Origin: Chlorokybus atmophyticus
Taxonomy: Eukaryota > Streptophyta > Chlorokybophyceae > Chlorokybales > Chlorokybaceae
Assembly (NCBI GenBank): GCA_009103225.1
Contig: RHPI01001965.1
Coordinates: forward strand, 206,085-270,084
Direction: 5' to 3'
Length of the DNA: 64,000 nt
The stretch's first letter is position 1. Each line of letters begins with the position of its first letter. The position numbers and the translations under genes were made by a program. Positions 10,242-22,269 of this stretch are shown piece after piece. A model generated the notes under the pieces. The model was given only the letters and a program-made list of their open reading frames with translations. It ran no database searches and was not told where the DNA came from.

Positions 10242-13200
10242 TTGCAGGCTAGCAAAGGAAGCATGGCGACCAGCTATGACAAGGTCAACATCGAGCCACT
10301 GGACCTCGACAAATTTGGGACATGGAGCATCCGGATGCAGATGCTACTCATGCACAAGGATTTATGGTCGGTGGTGGATCCCACGGAGCGCCCTCTCGAC
10401 TTGGAGGACGCACCCACAAAGAAAGAGTCCAATCTGGCACTTGCGTTGATAGGATTGAATGTGGTACAGCATTGCTTAGCGCTTGTTGCACGTTGTAAGT
10501 CTGCTAGAGAGTTGTGGCAGAAGTTCGTTGAGGTTTATAAGGCTAAGAACAATGCTAGGAAGTTGCAGTTGAGGAAGCAGTTGAATGCTTTGAGGAAGGA
10601 TGTTGCTGAACCTGTCATCAAGTTCATCTCACGAGCCAGGCAGCTGTGGGACGACTTGCTTGCCATTGGACATGAAGTGAAGGAGGTGGAGGTGGTCTGG
10701 GTCATCCTTGCTGGCTTGCCCAAGGAGTTCGAGATGACTGTCACCATTATGGAGTCAACCAGTGATGAGCTCACCCTCGAGGCCATCACCCCACGCCTAC
10801 TTCAAGTCGAGCAACGAGCATCCACTTCACGCCAGGACGAGGCTGAAGCTGTGGCATTCGCGGCACAATTCAATCCACGCCCCAACAACAACAACGGTGG
10901 TGGGAAGAAGGAGACGCGTACGTGCCACTATTGCGACAAGAAGGGACACCTGAAGAAGGACTGTCGAAAGTTGAAGCGCGATCAGCAACAGAAACAAGGT
11001 TCTGATAGACAAGCTGTAGCACTTGCTGCTAGCACCACTGCTATCGAGAGCGCTTGGTTGTTCGATTCTGCGTGCACACAGCATATGACCCCACACAAAC
11101 ATGAGTTCCAGGAATATCATGCTCTGAGCGATGCTGCTGGTGTGAAAGTGAGCTTTGGCAACAAGCTGCACTTGCAAGCTGTGGGAGTGGGCACCGTCAT
11201 CCTACACACGGTGGTGGCGGGCGCTACACACGAAGTGGCCCTGAAGGAGGTGATCCACGTGCTAGGATTAGCTTCCAGCCTGTTCTCCGTTCGAAGAGCT
11301 ACAAGCGCAGGCGCCAAAGTTGACTTCACTGCTCAGAAGTGTCAAGTCAAGGTGAACAACATTGTTGTTGTGGAGGGCACATTGCGAGAGAGCTTGTACT
11401 GCATCACACTGGATCGGCAGCATGCGTTGTCTGCGACAGTCATTGCATTGGACACAGCTCATCTTAGGCACCGAAGACTTAGACATCTTGGATGGGACAA
11501 CCTGGCAAGACTGGTGGTTGAGGACATGGTGGAAGGGATCAACATCGAAGCGGAGGACATCAAGGCAGTAAAAGGTGATCTATGCGAGACGTGCGTGCTG
11601 AGCAAGATGCCAAGGCAGCCTTTTCCTACCTCTTCCCGCACCAGTACAACACCCTTGCAGCTCGTGCACATGGATGTGTGCGGTCCCATGCCAGTTGCGT
11701 CCACTGGAGGGAGTTGGTACGTTGCCACTTTTATAGATGACTTCAGCAAGCTGTCTGCTATCATTCCAGTTGCTGCGAAGTCGGATGTTGCTGATGTAGT
11801 CAAGAGGAGACTCACTCAGCTGGCTACACAAGCAAAAACAAAGGTGCTGACGTTGAGAAGTGATCGAGGCTCTGAGTACCTCAACCACACCTTGAAGAGC
11901 TACCTGGATAAGCACGGCATCAAGCATGAGACTACTGCACCCTACACCCCTGAGCAAAACGGTGCTGCAGAGCGTCTCAACCGCACGCTTGTGGAGCGCG
12001 TGCGTGCCATGCTTACAGATACAAAGCTGGACAAAGCTTTGTGGGCTGAGGCGTTCGTCACGGCCAATTACATCCGCAACAGGTCACCTACAAGCAACAA
12101 AGCCAAGACCCCGTGGGAGTTGTTCTACGGTGCGAAGCCTGATGTGACGCACATGCGTGTGTTTGGAGCCAAGGCGTATGCACACATCTCCAAGCAGCTG
12201 AGAAGGAAGCTTGAGAACGTGAGGGAGATGGGTGTCTTTGTCGGGTACGAGCCAAACTCCAAGGCATACAGGATCTTGCTTGAGGACAGCAAGAAGATTG
12301 TGGTTCGAAGGGATGTTGTCTTCAACGAGAAGATGGTGGCGACTTCACCAACAACACATTTTACGCCTGTGAACAATGACCTTGCTGAGGAGCCAGAGGT
12401 CATCACCACACCACCTGCCATCGTGGAGGTTCCTAATGGTGCGCCACACCTTGAGGAGGACGAGATTGCACCTGTGGATGAGCAGGAGAGGCGCTACCCT
12501 GTGAGAAACAGAGCGCCACCTCAGTTCTACCAAAGGTTCCAGGCCATGAGCGCTGAAACCACTGAGGAGAAGGAGCCGAGCACCTACCATGAGGCCAATA
12601 CAGCTCCCGATGCTGAGTTGTGGCGCAAGGCCATGGATGAGGAGATTGCTTCGCTACACGCCAACAAGACTTAGGTACTTGAGCAGGTTCCACAAGGCGT
12701 CAAGCCTATACCTGTCAAGTGGGTGTACAAGATCAAGCGTGACGGCAAGGGCAACATCGAGCGCTACAAGGCGCGACTTGTGGCAAAGGGCTTCCTACAG
12801 AAGGAGGGCTTTGACTACAAGGAGGTGTTTGCGCCTGTCAGTAAGCACACAACCTTCAGGGCGCTGCTTGCAAAGGTTGCTGTAGAGGACTTGGAGCTGC
12901 ACCACCTGGACGTGAAGACTGCTTTTCTCTATGGAGAGTTGGATGAGCAGATCTACGTGCAGCAGCCTCAAGGTTACGAGGAGGGAGGCTTAGGAAAGGC
13001 TTGCTTGCTACACAAGGCTCTTTATGGGCTTATGCAAGCGCCAAGAGTCTGGCACATTCGGCTCAGCAAGGAGCTAGAGAAGATGGGCGTTCAGCAGTCA
13101 TCATCAGATCCCGGGCTCTTCATCAGTGAATACGGCCAAGTGTGGTTGCTGGTGTACGTGAACGACATCATCTTGGCATCAAACGACACTGCAGCGATGT

Positions 13201-14111
13201 CACACATCAAAGTGACACTGCAATCTGCTTTTGAGATTCGAGATCTTGGCGATGCACGCTTGTTTTTCGGCATTGTCATCACCAGAGAGAGAGTTGCTTG
13301 GACAATCAAGATCACCCAGAAGCAGATGATCCTGAATGTACTCAAGAAGTTCAAGTTGCAAGACGCCAAGGGCAAGGCAACACCACTAAGCGTGGGAGTA
13401 CATTTACTCAAGGCACAGGACACTACCACTGTGCTTGACAAGGCTACATATTCATACGGTGAGCTGGTTGGGAGCCTCATCTACTTGTCCATCAGCACGA
13501 GGCCCGACATCGCACAAGCCGTGGGAGTCTTGGCGAGACACATGTCAGCACCAACCATGGAGCACTGAAAGGCGGCAAAAGGAGTTCTTCGCTACCTTGG
13601 CAGCACCTTGGACGTGGGTATCACTTTGGGGAGGACAAAAGACATTACATTACAGGGTTATTCTGATGCGGACTATGCGGGGGACCTCGACACGAGGAGG
13701 TCTACCACAGGATACACTTTCCTGATGGGAGGAGGCGTCGTCAGCTGGAACAGCCGACTACAGCCCACTGTTGCTGCATCAACCACTGAGGCCGAGTACA
13801 TGGCGGCTTCATCTGCGGTGCAAGAAGCACTATGGCTTCGCAAGTTGGTCACTGACTTGGGACATGCACTGAGCCGGTTCACTATCATGTGTGACAACCA
13901 AGGAGCGCTCAAGTTGAGCATGCACCCTATCACATCTCCCAGGTCGAAGCACATTGACATCATGCACCACCTGGTGAGAGAGAGAGTTGCACGAGGTGAG
14001 GTGGAGTTCAGGTACTGTAGCACGGAGGACATGCTCGCGGACTACATGACCAAGCCACTACCATCAACCAAGTTCCAGACTTGTTGCCTGGAGCTCGGAG
14101 TTGAAGGCTAA
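10242..14111 (+). pseudogene. gag-pol: Copia A gag-pol polyprotein
   Basis: One phase runs from 10242 to the TAA at 14109 (1,289 codons) with only two internal stops, both at Trp positions: TAG at 12672 and TGA at 13566. The conserved start is probably Met at 10263 (MATSYDKVNIEPL is shared with copia B). Domains in order: gag, then a CCHC knuckle at 10923-10964 (CHYCDKKGHLKKDC). An aspartic protease is at about 11060 (FDSACTQHM). Integrase has an H-H-C-C motif at 11460-11600 and core residues in HMDVCGP, RSDRGSEY and NGAAERLNRT (11670-11980). Reverse transcriptase spans 12720-13450 and RNase H 13650-14030 (YSDADYAGD). The RT box at 13155 is YVND (AAC) where copia B has YVDD, so this copy would be RT-dead even without the stops. 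Domain order PR-IN-RT-RH defines Ty1/copia. Confidence 0.93.
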
Positions 14112-14121
14112 AGATGCTCGC

Positions 14122-14128
14122 GTGGGAG
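14122..14128 (+). promoter_or_regulatory. Polypurine tract of copia A
   Basis: GTGGGAG directly before the 3' LTR; the same CGCGTGGGAG context is found before the 3' LTRs of copia B, C1 and the 56-kb relic. Confidence 0.75.
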
Positions 14129-14452
14129 TGTTAAAGGTACTTTGCTAGGCGCCTTAGCTAAACTTCTACGAACATCTTCACCTTGGGAGTTACGGTCAAC
14201 TGCCGTTATGGGAGTTACAGTCCATTATGGTCAACGTTAACTTTGACCTTTGACTTTGACCATTGACTTTGACTTTGACCATTGACTAGTGTTGATTAGT
14301 GTTGACTTTGACTAGCGTTGACTAGTGTTGACTAGCACTCACTAGTGTACTATATAAGACACTGTGTGTTGTGCAATACAGTAAGATCCACTCTACTCTA
14401 TTGTCAGCGCCACACTTGTGCTTGTCGCTGTTGCTACTGTGCAATCTCAATA
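14129..14452 (+). mobile_element. Copia A 3' LTR
   Basis: 324 bp, same TGTTAAAGG...CTCAATA ends as the 5' copy and the same TTGAC array. It is followed directly by the TSD AGAGC. Confidence 0.95.
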
Positions 14453-14457
14453 AGAGC
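14453..14457. repeat. TSD of copia A, right copy
   Basis: AGAGC, identical to 9844-9848. Confidence 0.9.
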
Positions 14458-14556
14458 ACGCTTGCCATTGGACAGTCAGTTGAGCAACTGCGTGCCCACG
14501 TCCTTTTGCAAATAGCAAAGCCAGAGAAACATTTTCTCCATGGCAGCAAGGATTAG
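14453..14556 (+). pseudogene. Exon-like segment interrupted by copia A (right half)
   Basis: An open frame reads KSTLAIGQSVEQLRAHVLLQ and ends at TAG at 14554-14556. It is in a different phase from the left half at 9753-9848 once the duplicated AGAGC is discounted, so either the gene was already decayed or a splice junction is missing. Function unknown. Confidence 0.25.
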
Positions 14557-15854
14557 ATGATTATAGTGGTTGCCACCATTGCAAGCTCCTCCACGTGACG
14601 AGCTTGCATAGCATTTATATTCTAATCGGCGCATACAGCCAGGGAAGCCGGCACTTTCGTTGGGTTAAATAGTTTGTTGTTAGCCATGTCTGCTGCAACA
14701 TAGACTAGTAGCGGAAGTGTAATGCACAGCACGAAGCATTGCCTATGTCACAAGACAAACCAGTGGGTGCAGTAACACAACGCATGCTCGTTAGCTATTC
14801 TATGCAATAGCAACACTATGCTATGCATATCCCGAACTTGAACCAGGCGCCAATATCAAGTGTAAGGCTGACCACCCTGGGCTGAGCCTTTTGCAACATA
14901 TTTGCTAACTAATCCGCAACTAAGCGCACGGTTCATATATTGTCAAACATGTGACATCATATGCAACACAGCACCACTTTGCTATGGGATGAAACCAGCA
15001 GGGATTGGTCTCAAGTGCCTTCTCTTCAAGGCAGGCTCCCAAACACACACCCTTCAAAGAGTTTATCTACCAGGCTGCCTTTGAATATCGCTCCCAACAC
15101 AGCACAAAGCCCACTTGGTCATAAAGCTTTGGGAAGGCCCCTTGTACAACTACTGCTCAGCGCCCCTCGCATAGGTTGGAAGCACGATTATGAGGAGCCC
15201 AACATTTGTGATTGTATGGACACTGCCAGCAACCTCCGTATATACCATGGTGCCGCAAAGTGTGCGTGAAAAATAATGTGGGACTGGCCGCTTTACGAAA
15301 TTTCTACACATCTATTCAAAATATTTTGCAGTTTGATGGTTTACAATCAAATGGCATGGGCTAGCGCAATTTTAAAGTAAAACCAACTTTCTAACAGCTA
15401 CGTTTTACAAAGATTTTGCGGCACTACGGTACTTATGTCTGCTGCCTTCCCACTCGGCCCTTATGCATCGGGTTGCATTATTACCCAACTAGCTAAGTGC
15501 TCCTTGCTTAGCATGGGCTGACTTCATTGATATGCTCCGCCACCTTAAGCTGTACAACTACTAGTTGAGCACAGTGCCTGCTAGTTACAGCAGAGCACCC
15601 ACTTGTGGATGATGATACCAACACGAGATTATCTTTAATTGAGGCGACAGCGAATGTCACATCATGTCATGTGACAGCGCGTCATATGGCCCTAGATTGG
15701 CTTCTCACTGTTTTGGTACAATTCCTTGCCTAACGCTCTTTGGCTCAGAGGCACATCGCACTGCCACCCAGCATGAATTGTATTACATATAATGGGAGAG
15801 GCATCTGGAGTCTTATCGTCAAACTATGCTAATTATGAGTACAGCATTGCCTTG
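14557..15854. other. Gene-free stretch
   Basis: I see no recognisable gene or repeat. Frames at 14902-15269 are short and unlike any family I know. Confidence 0.4.
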
Positions 15855-15990
15855 CAGGCGTGACCCAGCACGTGTGGCAGCAGTTTGGGTGCTCGAAGTC
15901 TTTCATTGCGACTGAAGGCTATGCGCGTAAGGCGTTACCTGAGTTACACACACTTATGGGGAGCCTGTGCTTGAGTGGTACGCGCTCTGC
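15855..15990 (+). pseudogene. DIRS-1 tyrosine recombinase C-terminus
   Basis: The plus strand reads HVWQQFGCSKSF then ATEGYARKALPELHTL. This is the last part of a DIRS-type tyrosine recombinase and includes the nucleophilic Tyr (TAT at 15920-15922). It aligns with the copies ending near 18.9 kb and 51.45 kb. The rest of the element upstream is missing. Confidence 0.7.
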
Positions 15991-16216
15991 TTTATCCATC
16001 TATTGAACCATAAAGGACCCCAAGCATGCGCTCTATGTATATCGTATATAGCAAATATAAACTTGTGTGGTGGTGACTTGTGTTCATAAAGCGCGTAAAG
16101 TGCGCGCCCATGAACTTAAGAACTTGTTATTGAGTTATGAGATTGTGGTGCCCCTAGTGCTCTAGGCATTATAGGCATAGGCATTCAGTAGTATGTGGAA
16201 AGTTGGCAAGTCACAA
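15991..16216 (+). repeat. DIRS-1 B and A boxes, first part
   Basis: After the recombinase comes a degenerate B box (GGACCCCAAGCATG..), then the A box with its two hairpins (GTTCATAAAGCGCG...CGCGCCCATGAAC and GTGCCCCTAGTGC...). It is interrupted at 16216 by a 1.35-kb insertion and resumes at 17564. Confidence 0.6.
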
Positions 16217-17563
16217 TTATAGGATGTAAATGACTGTAAAGTGTGTCACTCACTGTAGCAAATGGGGTTTTGTGTTATGTGGCAGTTCAAGACTGTCAAC
16301 AACAGGGGTGTGCGAAATGGTGTTGATAACACCTCGTCCAGCTGACAGATGAGGTTTTGGCGTGTGTGGCAGGACAAATGTGCGTGGTAAGTGTGTGTTA
16401 GTTTATGACAATGAGAACTACTTTTCTACCGCATAAAATGCTGGCTGTGCATTGTGGAAGCTACGAACAGTTGAAAGCTTGTATTTATATTAGCCGTTGA
16501 TGCAATACGTGCATTCTATCGGATGCAATGAGTGGTTGGTAATGGCAGCAAGCGGGGGCGGGGGCGGGAAAGCGAAGGCGGCCCCACGCTTTGGCTCCGA
16601 AAGGCCTGGAACCAGCAATATTTGCAGGTCTGACAACGGCTGCGGCGGGGGCGGCGGCGGGGGCAGGGGGGCGTACACAGCACCTGCAAGGCCTCCGCCC
16701 CCTCCGTATCGCTCTAGCCCGACTTACTTGGGGCTGTTGGTCCCGTCCCCACTTAGCTGCAATAAGAAAGAGCCAAGGTGTGTGTCTGCGTGCATGTGCA
16801 TACCTGCGTGTTTGCAGGTGTGCGTGTGCGCACACGGCTTGAGAGTTGTTGGGCTTTTGTGTATTGTTTGTGCGCGAGTGCGCACTGACGCGTGCAGGCT
16901 TTTTCACACACTCATACACACACACGTATTGCATGTGACTAGCGCTATACACAAGTTGAGGTGGTGCCATTGCATTGCAGATCATGCAAAGGCGGCCGTA
17001 GCTTGCACGCTAAAATGAAACCAAGTTGTTGCAACGAGTGTACTTGTTGTTGGATATCCAGTTGAGCTTGTTTGGTAATCTAGCAGGTAAGCCTCAAGTT
17101 GTGCTCTTAATGCTAGGCGTAGCAGTATATGTGTTGCGAGACCATTATGGTGTGATGCTAAGCTTGGTTGCACATACATACATGTTACTATGATGTCGAA
17201 TATAATATAAAATATATTGATGGTTAGCACAATTGCAAACTAGTTAGCCACAATGCGTATAGCTGTTATACACGGTTTGTACCAGCAATTTGCCAATTGC
17301 TGACATCATTCACCTAAGGCTATTATTGTGTAGTTGTTGAACAAGAATGTAGCCACCACCAACAGTTTAATGATTGTCATTGGTGCAGGTGTCTAACATC
17401 ACTCACTCAATAAAACATATTGTGGCACTGATGTCGCATGACACGCAAAGGGTATGCAATATGACATCCCTGATGCAGCATAATTGTCAAATCCTGCAAG
17501 CCACAGTTATGAATGTATTTGGCTATTAAGCAAATGTCTTACTACTTTCCCAAATGAGGATTG
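16217..17563. mobile_element. Unclassified 1,347-bp insertion in DIRS-1
   Basis: The DIRS A box is continuous across this segment when compared with the copies at 19.1 kb and 50.1 kb. The break is flanked by a near-identical repeat, AGTTGGCAAGTCACAA (16201-16216) and AGTTGTAAGTCACAA (17564-17578), consistent with a roughly 15-bp target duplication. I find no terminal inverted repeats, LTRs or poly-A. The interior includes a GC-rich island (16544-16680) with G runs able to form a quadruplex. No protein is recognised, so it may be a non-autonomous retroposon or DNA element. Confidence 0.45.
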
Positions 17564-17885
17564 AGTTGTAAGTCACAACCTCTTAATTTAGTCACTTGAA
17601 ACCATGCCATGGCGGCGCTATCCTTAGCACAAGTGCCGAGGGTGCTCTGCTATGCAAGTGTACAGGCTTTTCAGGCTTTAATCTCGGCATTGGCAGCAAT
17701 GGCGCCGTTGATGAGCAAAAGACCGAAGAAGTTCGTGACTTTTGCACGTGAAGAAGCAGTAGCTGCTGTAATTGTAGCATAGTACGTTATGCAATCCTTA
17801 TATATCAGCCGATATGTATGCACCTACACACTTGTGTTGTTATGCACTTGGGTGCTGGGCATAGCCACCGTGGTATCAACGCATG
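17564..17885 (+). repeat. DIRS-1 A box, second part
   Basis: The A box resumes (TAGTCACTTGAAACC...) and runs through the TTTCAGGCTT and ATTGGCAGCAATGGCG blocks to GGGTGCTGGGCATAGCC, matching the A boxes near 19.2, 50.2 and 51.1 kb. A clear distal B box is not visible after it. Confidence 0.65.
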
Positions 17886-18344
17886 GCCACCCCTGAGTTT
17901 GAGACATGCGGTGAAGCCACCCTCTAACCAAAAACAGTAATTATGGACGCTTCACTCAATTGTTGGGAAGGTCATATCGCTCATATACACTTTTTAGGGC
18001 TGGTTTGGGGGATGCAGCAGCTGCGGAGGCTAGCTCGAGACCCATCCATAAAAGGCTTTGAACCATCAACAAACTCAGGCTCCATCTTAACCCAGCAACA
18101 GCCTCATTTGCTGTTGAGGTGAGCCGATTTTCGTTTGCAACATTTCCTCCTCGACCATACCCACACGCCTATCGCCACACGTGCTGCATGCATGTACAGC
18201 CAATTTTAGTTTAAAATAAAATGGGGCAGTTGGAGCGCATATAATAAGTGGATGAGCACAATCACCAGTTTTAAACAGCTTTTGTATCTTTTTGACCCTT
18301 CGCACCTTGTGTTGAAGCATGGTTGAACACCCAAATGCATTGGT
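17886..18344. other. No clear feature
   Basis: The right part (from about 18110) may be badly decayed recombinase sequence upstream of the next entry, but no frame is convincing. Confidence 0.3.
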
Positions 18345-18935
18345 GTGGGACTTTGTGGTCAAACTATAAATGGTGGCCGTGCTGCTGAGGTTTGCGGGTG
18401 TGATACGGTATTTCAACTTGGCAAAAGTCGATGCGCAGCACATTATCTGTCAACCGGATCGCATAGATTTTGTCATTTCGCGCAGGTAACGGACCAACAT
18501 GGTGTGGGCGCGACAGCGCACACAGCTGCTGTCGGGGGTGATTTGTGCCGTGTGATGCACACCAAGAAGTTGTTGTTTAGTTCGGGCTACAAGCAAGCCG
18601 GGCCTGGCATGTTGCTGCGCTCCATCAAGCGGGTGGGGGGAACGTGAATCATACGCGACACCGTTGTACCATTTGGCACCTTTCCCGGTTGGAAAAATGC
18701 AGCCAGTTAAGGCGACGGGGGAGGAACCCACACGTGTTGGCACACACTCTGCCCGTTCGGGTGCTGCAACCCAAGCGAGCAGGCTGGTGTGCCCCGGCAC
18801 GTGTGGCAGAATTTTGGACGTTGAAAATCTTCCACTGCGGCTGAGGGCTACGTGCGTGCGGTGTTGCATGAGTTGCACACACTCACGAGAAGCCTCGGCA
18901 TAAATGGGACGTGCTCATACTGTTTTTATCCATTT
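18345..18935 (+). pseudogene. DIRS-2 tyrosine recombinase
   Basis: The plus strand reads VAVLLRFAGVIRYFNLAK, a core motif of DIRS recombinases. In shifting phases it continues through THSARSGAATQASR (the Arg of the H-x-x-R box) to STAAEGYVRAVLHELHTL with the catalytic Tyr codon TAC at 18849-18851. A TGA at 18822 replaces the Trp of FGRW. Several phase changes make it non-functional. The N-terminal half is missing or unrecognisable. Confidence 0.75.
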
Positions 18936-18946
18936 ATCGACCCATA

Positions 18947-19395
18947 GCGACCCCCCAACATGAGCTGTGTGTCGCATATGATTGATGTGTGAGTTATATG
19001 AGTTTAGCAAGCGCATGAAATGCGCGCCTATAAACTCAAAAACTCGTTAATGAGCTGCTATGACACTCTTATGCCCCTAGTGCCCTAGGCACTTTGGGGC
19101 ACAAGCACTCATTAGAGTGAGTTGTGAGTCACAAGCTCCTCATTTAGTTGCTTGAAACTCTAGCAAAGCGGCGCCACCCTTGGCGCGGGTGGCGAGTGTG
19201 GTTTACACTGCGTGTGAACAGGCTTCTCAGGCTTCGACCTCTGCATTGGCAGCCATAGCACCATCACCAAGTTAAAAATCACAGAAGCGCATGACTTTCG
19301 CACCTGAAGTGAAGAAGCAGTAGTTCTCAATAGTTGTAGCCTAGCACCCAAGTGCAGATGTTGTATATAGGTCAACCTATGTCCGTATATAGGTC
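18947..19395 (+). repeat. DIRS-2 B1 box and A2 box
   Basis: The B box (GCGACCCCCCAACATGAGC, ...GTGTCGCATATG) covers 18947-18990. The A box follows from about 18991 with hairpins GCGCATGAAATGCGC and GTGCCCTAGGCAC. It ends in a truncated tail near 19395, and no distal B2 box is seen. Confidence 0.7.
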
Positions 19396-19472
19396 AACCT
19401 ATGTCCTTAATTTATTGCTAATGTACTATATGTTCCATAAAATGGAACATGTAGTACGTTAGCAGTCCATTA
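19363..19472. repeat. 22-bp tandem repeat followed by a long hairpin
   Basis: GTATATAGGTCAACCTATGT.. occurs twice (19363-19384, 19385-19406). It is followed by an imperfect palindrome, about 19407-19437 against 19441-19472 (GCTAATGTACTATATGTTCC pairs with its near reverse complement). Confidence 0.7.
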
Positions 19473-21917
19473 AGTTAAGCTCCATCTTATCATAATACGG
19501 ATAACACATTGCTAAGATTGTAACATGAGCAGGAGCTAGTAACAAACAATTCAATGCCTGACATGCGCATTGGTACATATACCATTATCATTACCTTTGG
19601 TGGCCTCATACATAAACGGTCACTTGCATGTACAAGACATATATTCGGTACACAGAGGCCACGTTTTTACATATGCGCATATGAACATGTGATAACATGT
19701 GGTGGTGGTGGTATACATGCATATATGTGCCAATGCGGCATGTCGATGTGCACATGCTCACAAATGCAATCGCTCTCATGCATGCTCGCATAGCCAATGG
19801 AACTTAATCCCGCATTGTTTGCCTATGACCCTATTGTGCCCCATTTGGTAGGCTCACCAATTGGCTGCATAAAGCCACTCACACTGGTTTATGTGTGCAG
19901 CTCGTGTAGATTGGCGCCAGCTGTGGGCCCCGTATGGAGCGGCCCAAGCAAATATTCTGGCACTTATTTTAGCCAAGCTTAACATGGTATGCTTATTTAT
20001 ACGACCATAAGAAAGTGTGACCGCATGGGTGACCATAACACCGTCATAATTACTACCGAGCTTACCTCTTCTTCATTATAAAAACCATAAAAAGCACGAC
20101 TACTTCACACATTTCTTAGTCTTCGCGGGATTCTATTTAAGCTAAGCAGTACGCAATTATACAATCAATGTACCGCGTTCATTGTAAGCTTTGCGCATTT
20201 TTAACTGTATGCCGCTGCAATTGTGGTCCCACACTCGCTACCCTGTATGTTGGAATCGACTTACTCACTATTAGAATTGGCCCACTCTTGCAAAAAGTTT
20301 GGACGTGGTGCAGAAGAGTACACAGTAGCAAATCTTTGTGATAAAACACACAATCGCACAAACCATTGTTACCGTTATAAATAATCATATGGCCGTAATA
20401 CACGGGTCTGCAAATAACTTGCATATGCATGATACATGGTTACACTATAGGCTAGCACGCTAATGCTACTGGGCTCTCTAATAGTTAGCAGCCCCAAGAT
20501 TTTTGTGGACTGCTTGTGAGACCCCATATGTTTGCGTTACAATACAGCAAACGTCTTATGACTTGCTGCAATTGAACAATGACCTCAACATAGTAACTGG
20601 TGGTATAAATTAACACTTTTTGTGTAAGTAACACGTTTATAATGCGTGGCAAAGCGGGCTTCAATTCAAGTTTTTGCTTGCGGGCTAGCGGATCTCAAGT
20701 GGTTGCAATTTTCGATGATGTGCATATCAAAGTGCATCTGCCACATTAAATACCATTTCTCGTAACAACTACTGCCCCAAACTAGTGCTGCATGTATTTG
20801 CAAGCAAACGCCAAATGATGCGGTACACCACTTAATGTCACGCTTTGCAATATTGCCACCTTTAATACTGAAAGGTGTATTACATTATAAGCGCATCATA
20901 ACCATGTTCTGCTATCATAGCACAACATGGTGCGCCAGTGACGGTCTATGCTAATCAATGCGAGCTCCGATTTTAAGAGATTTTTTTTGTGAATGAGGTC
21001 ATGTGTTACTGTGTTTACAACAACCGAGGTTGTCACCCTGGTGCTTGAAGCACCTGGTGCCATTGGCATTTTACTGCATCAATGACCTTATCATTGTCAC
21101 ATCATCAAGTTTTTGATTTGCACCTGCAACTATAACACCTCGTTAAATACGCCACTTTAAATTATACGGGTGGCATAGCGGATCTTTAAGCGCAGCAATA
21201 CAAAATAATGATGTGATGGGTTCTTACAGCATGCAACAATGCATACTAAGTATACAAGTAAAGGTATATGCAGTATAAATAACATTCTTATATAAGATGA
21301 TTGGATTGTATGATATCCACCATGATTAATAAATACTTTAGACAATCGCAATCCGATTAAAATTACAACCCTGCTTGCTTGCTTTTGTGGTAATGAGCAA
21401 TGCCTACAATGTCGAGGCATATTTGCATATAACGAGCTATTAATCGCATTTGGCACTAACATCAACTTGTGTATGATTGCTTGGGGTAATCATTGGTGAT
21501 AATCAATAGAATGTAGCTTGACTTAAACTTAAATAAAAATTTATTCATCGATCTGTGTTGAACAATCTCTCAGCATGATACACAACTTGTTTCACACGAT
21601 ATGACAACCAAAAACACTTTTTTGCAGTTGAAGTTAAAGGTTAATTAATATGACTGTCATGATGGCCTGCAATTGTGTACGGATTATTAAAATACCATGT
21701 CATGTATACATGTGCTTATTATACGCATTATGGACATAGAGATGTGCAACATGAATTACGTTTAGCTTACTTAACATATAATTGTGTTTTATACCTTATA
21801 GCAAGTTGATACCACACGCAACACAACAATTCAAATATTATGCACTACTGTAACAATACCACTACTTACTTGCTGGTCCGGGCTTGGCAAACCGATGCAC
21901 AAGCACCAAGGACTTAC
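19473..21917. other. Gene-free AT-rich stretch
   Basis: No family is recognised on either strand. Longer frames (for example 21157-21465 minus) have no motif. Confidence 0.4.
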
Positions 21918-22064
21918 AGCGGAAGTCTCAGCAGCACCATGGTGGACGGGAAGTTGCAAAAGCGCACCAAGGGAGGATAACAAAATAAGTTCTATTTTGC
22001 TCAGCACAACGCTATCGGGGTCATTGTAATGTTCGTAAGTTGTCCCCCGTAACAAGTCCCCCAT
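21918..22064 (-). CDS. Possible exon of an unidentified gene
   Basis: The minus strand opens at Met 22064 and reads MGDLLRGTTYEHYNDPDSV... through a hydrophobic segment (KIELILLSSLGALLQL). It meets a strong donor-like GTAAGT at 21917-21912. Balanced amino-acid use and the donor suggest a real exon, but neighbouring exons are not identified and the family is unknown. Confidence 0.2.
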
Positions 22065-22269
22065 TTCAAGGTGTTGTCTGAGATCCCCAGCAAAAGTTTA
22101 CAAGCAACATAGCGATGTTCCGAGTATTGGATTATGAAGCCAACACTATCATTCACCAGGATTAGCTCAAAGGTTGATTTACTAAAGCAGCTGTTGCAAA
22201 CGCAAAAAAAGCCCCGCAGAGCTATAGCATCAACGAATGCAAGTGTACAGCAACTAGGCTGTCACAGTA

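Noticed and set aside
16485-17018. Overlapping frames of 166 and 173 codons on opposite strands
   Set aside because: Both are driven by GC-rich and CA/TG-rich low complexity; no domain.
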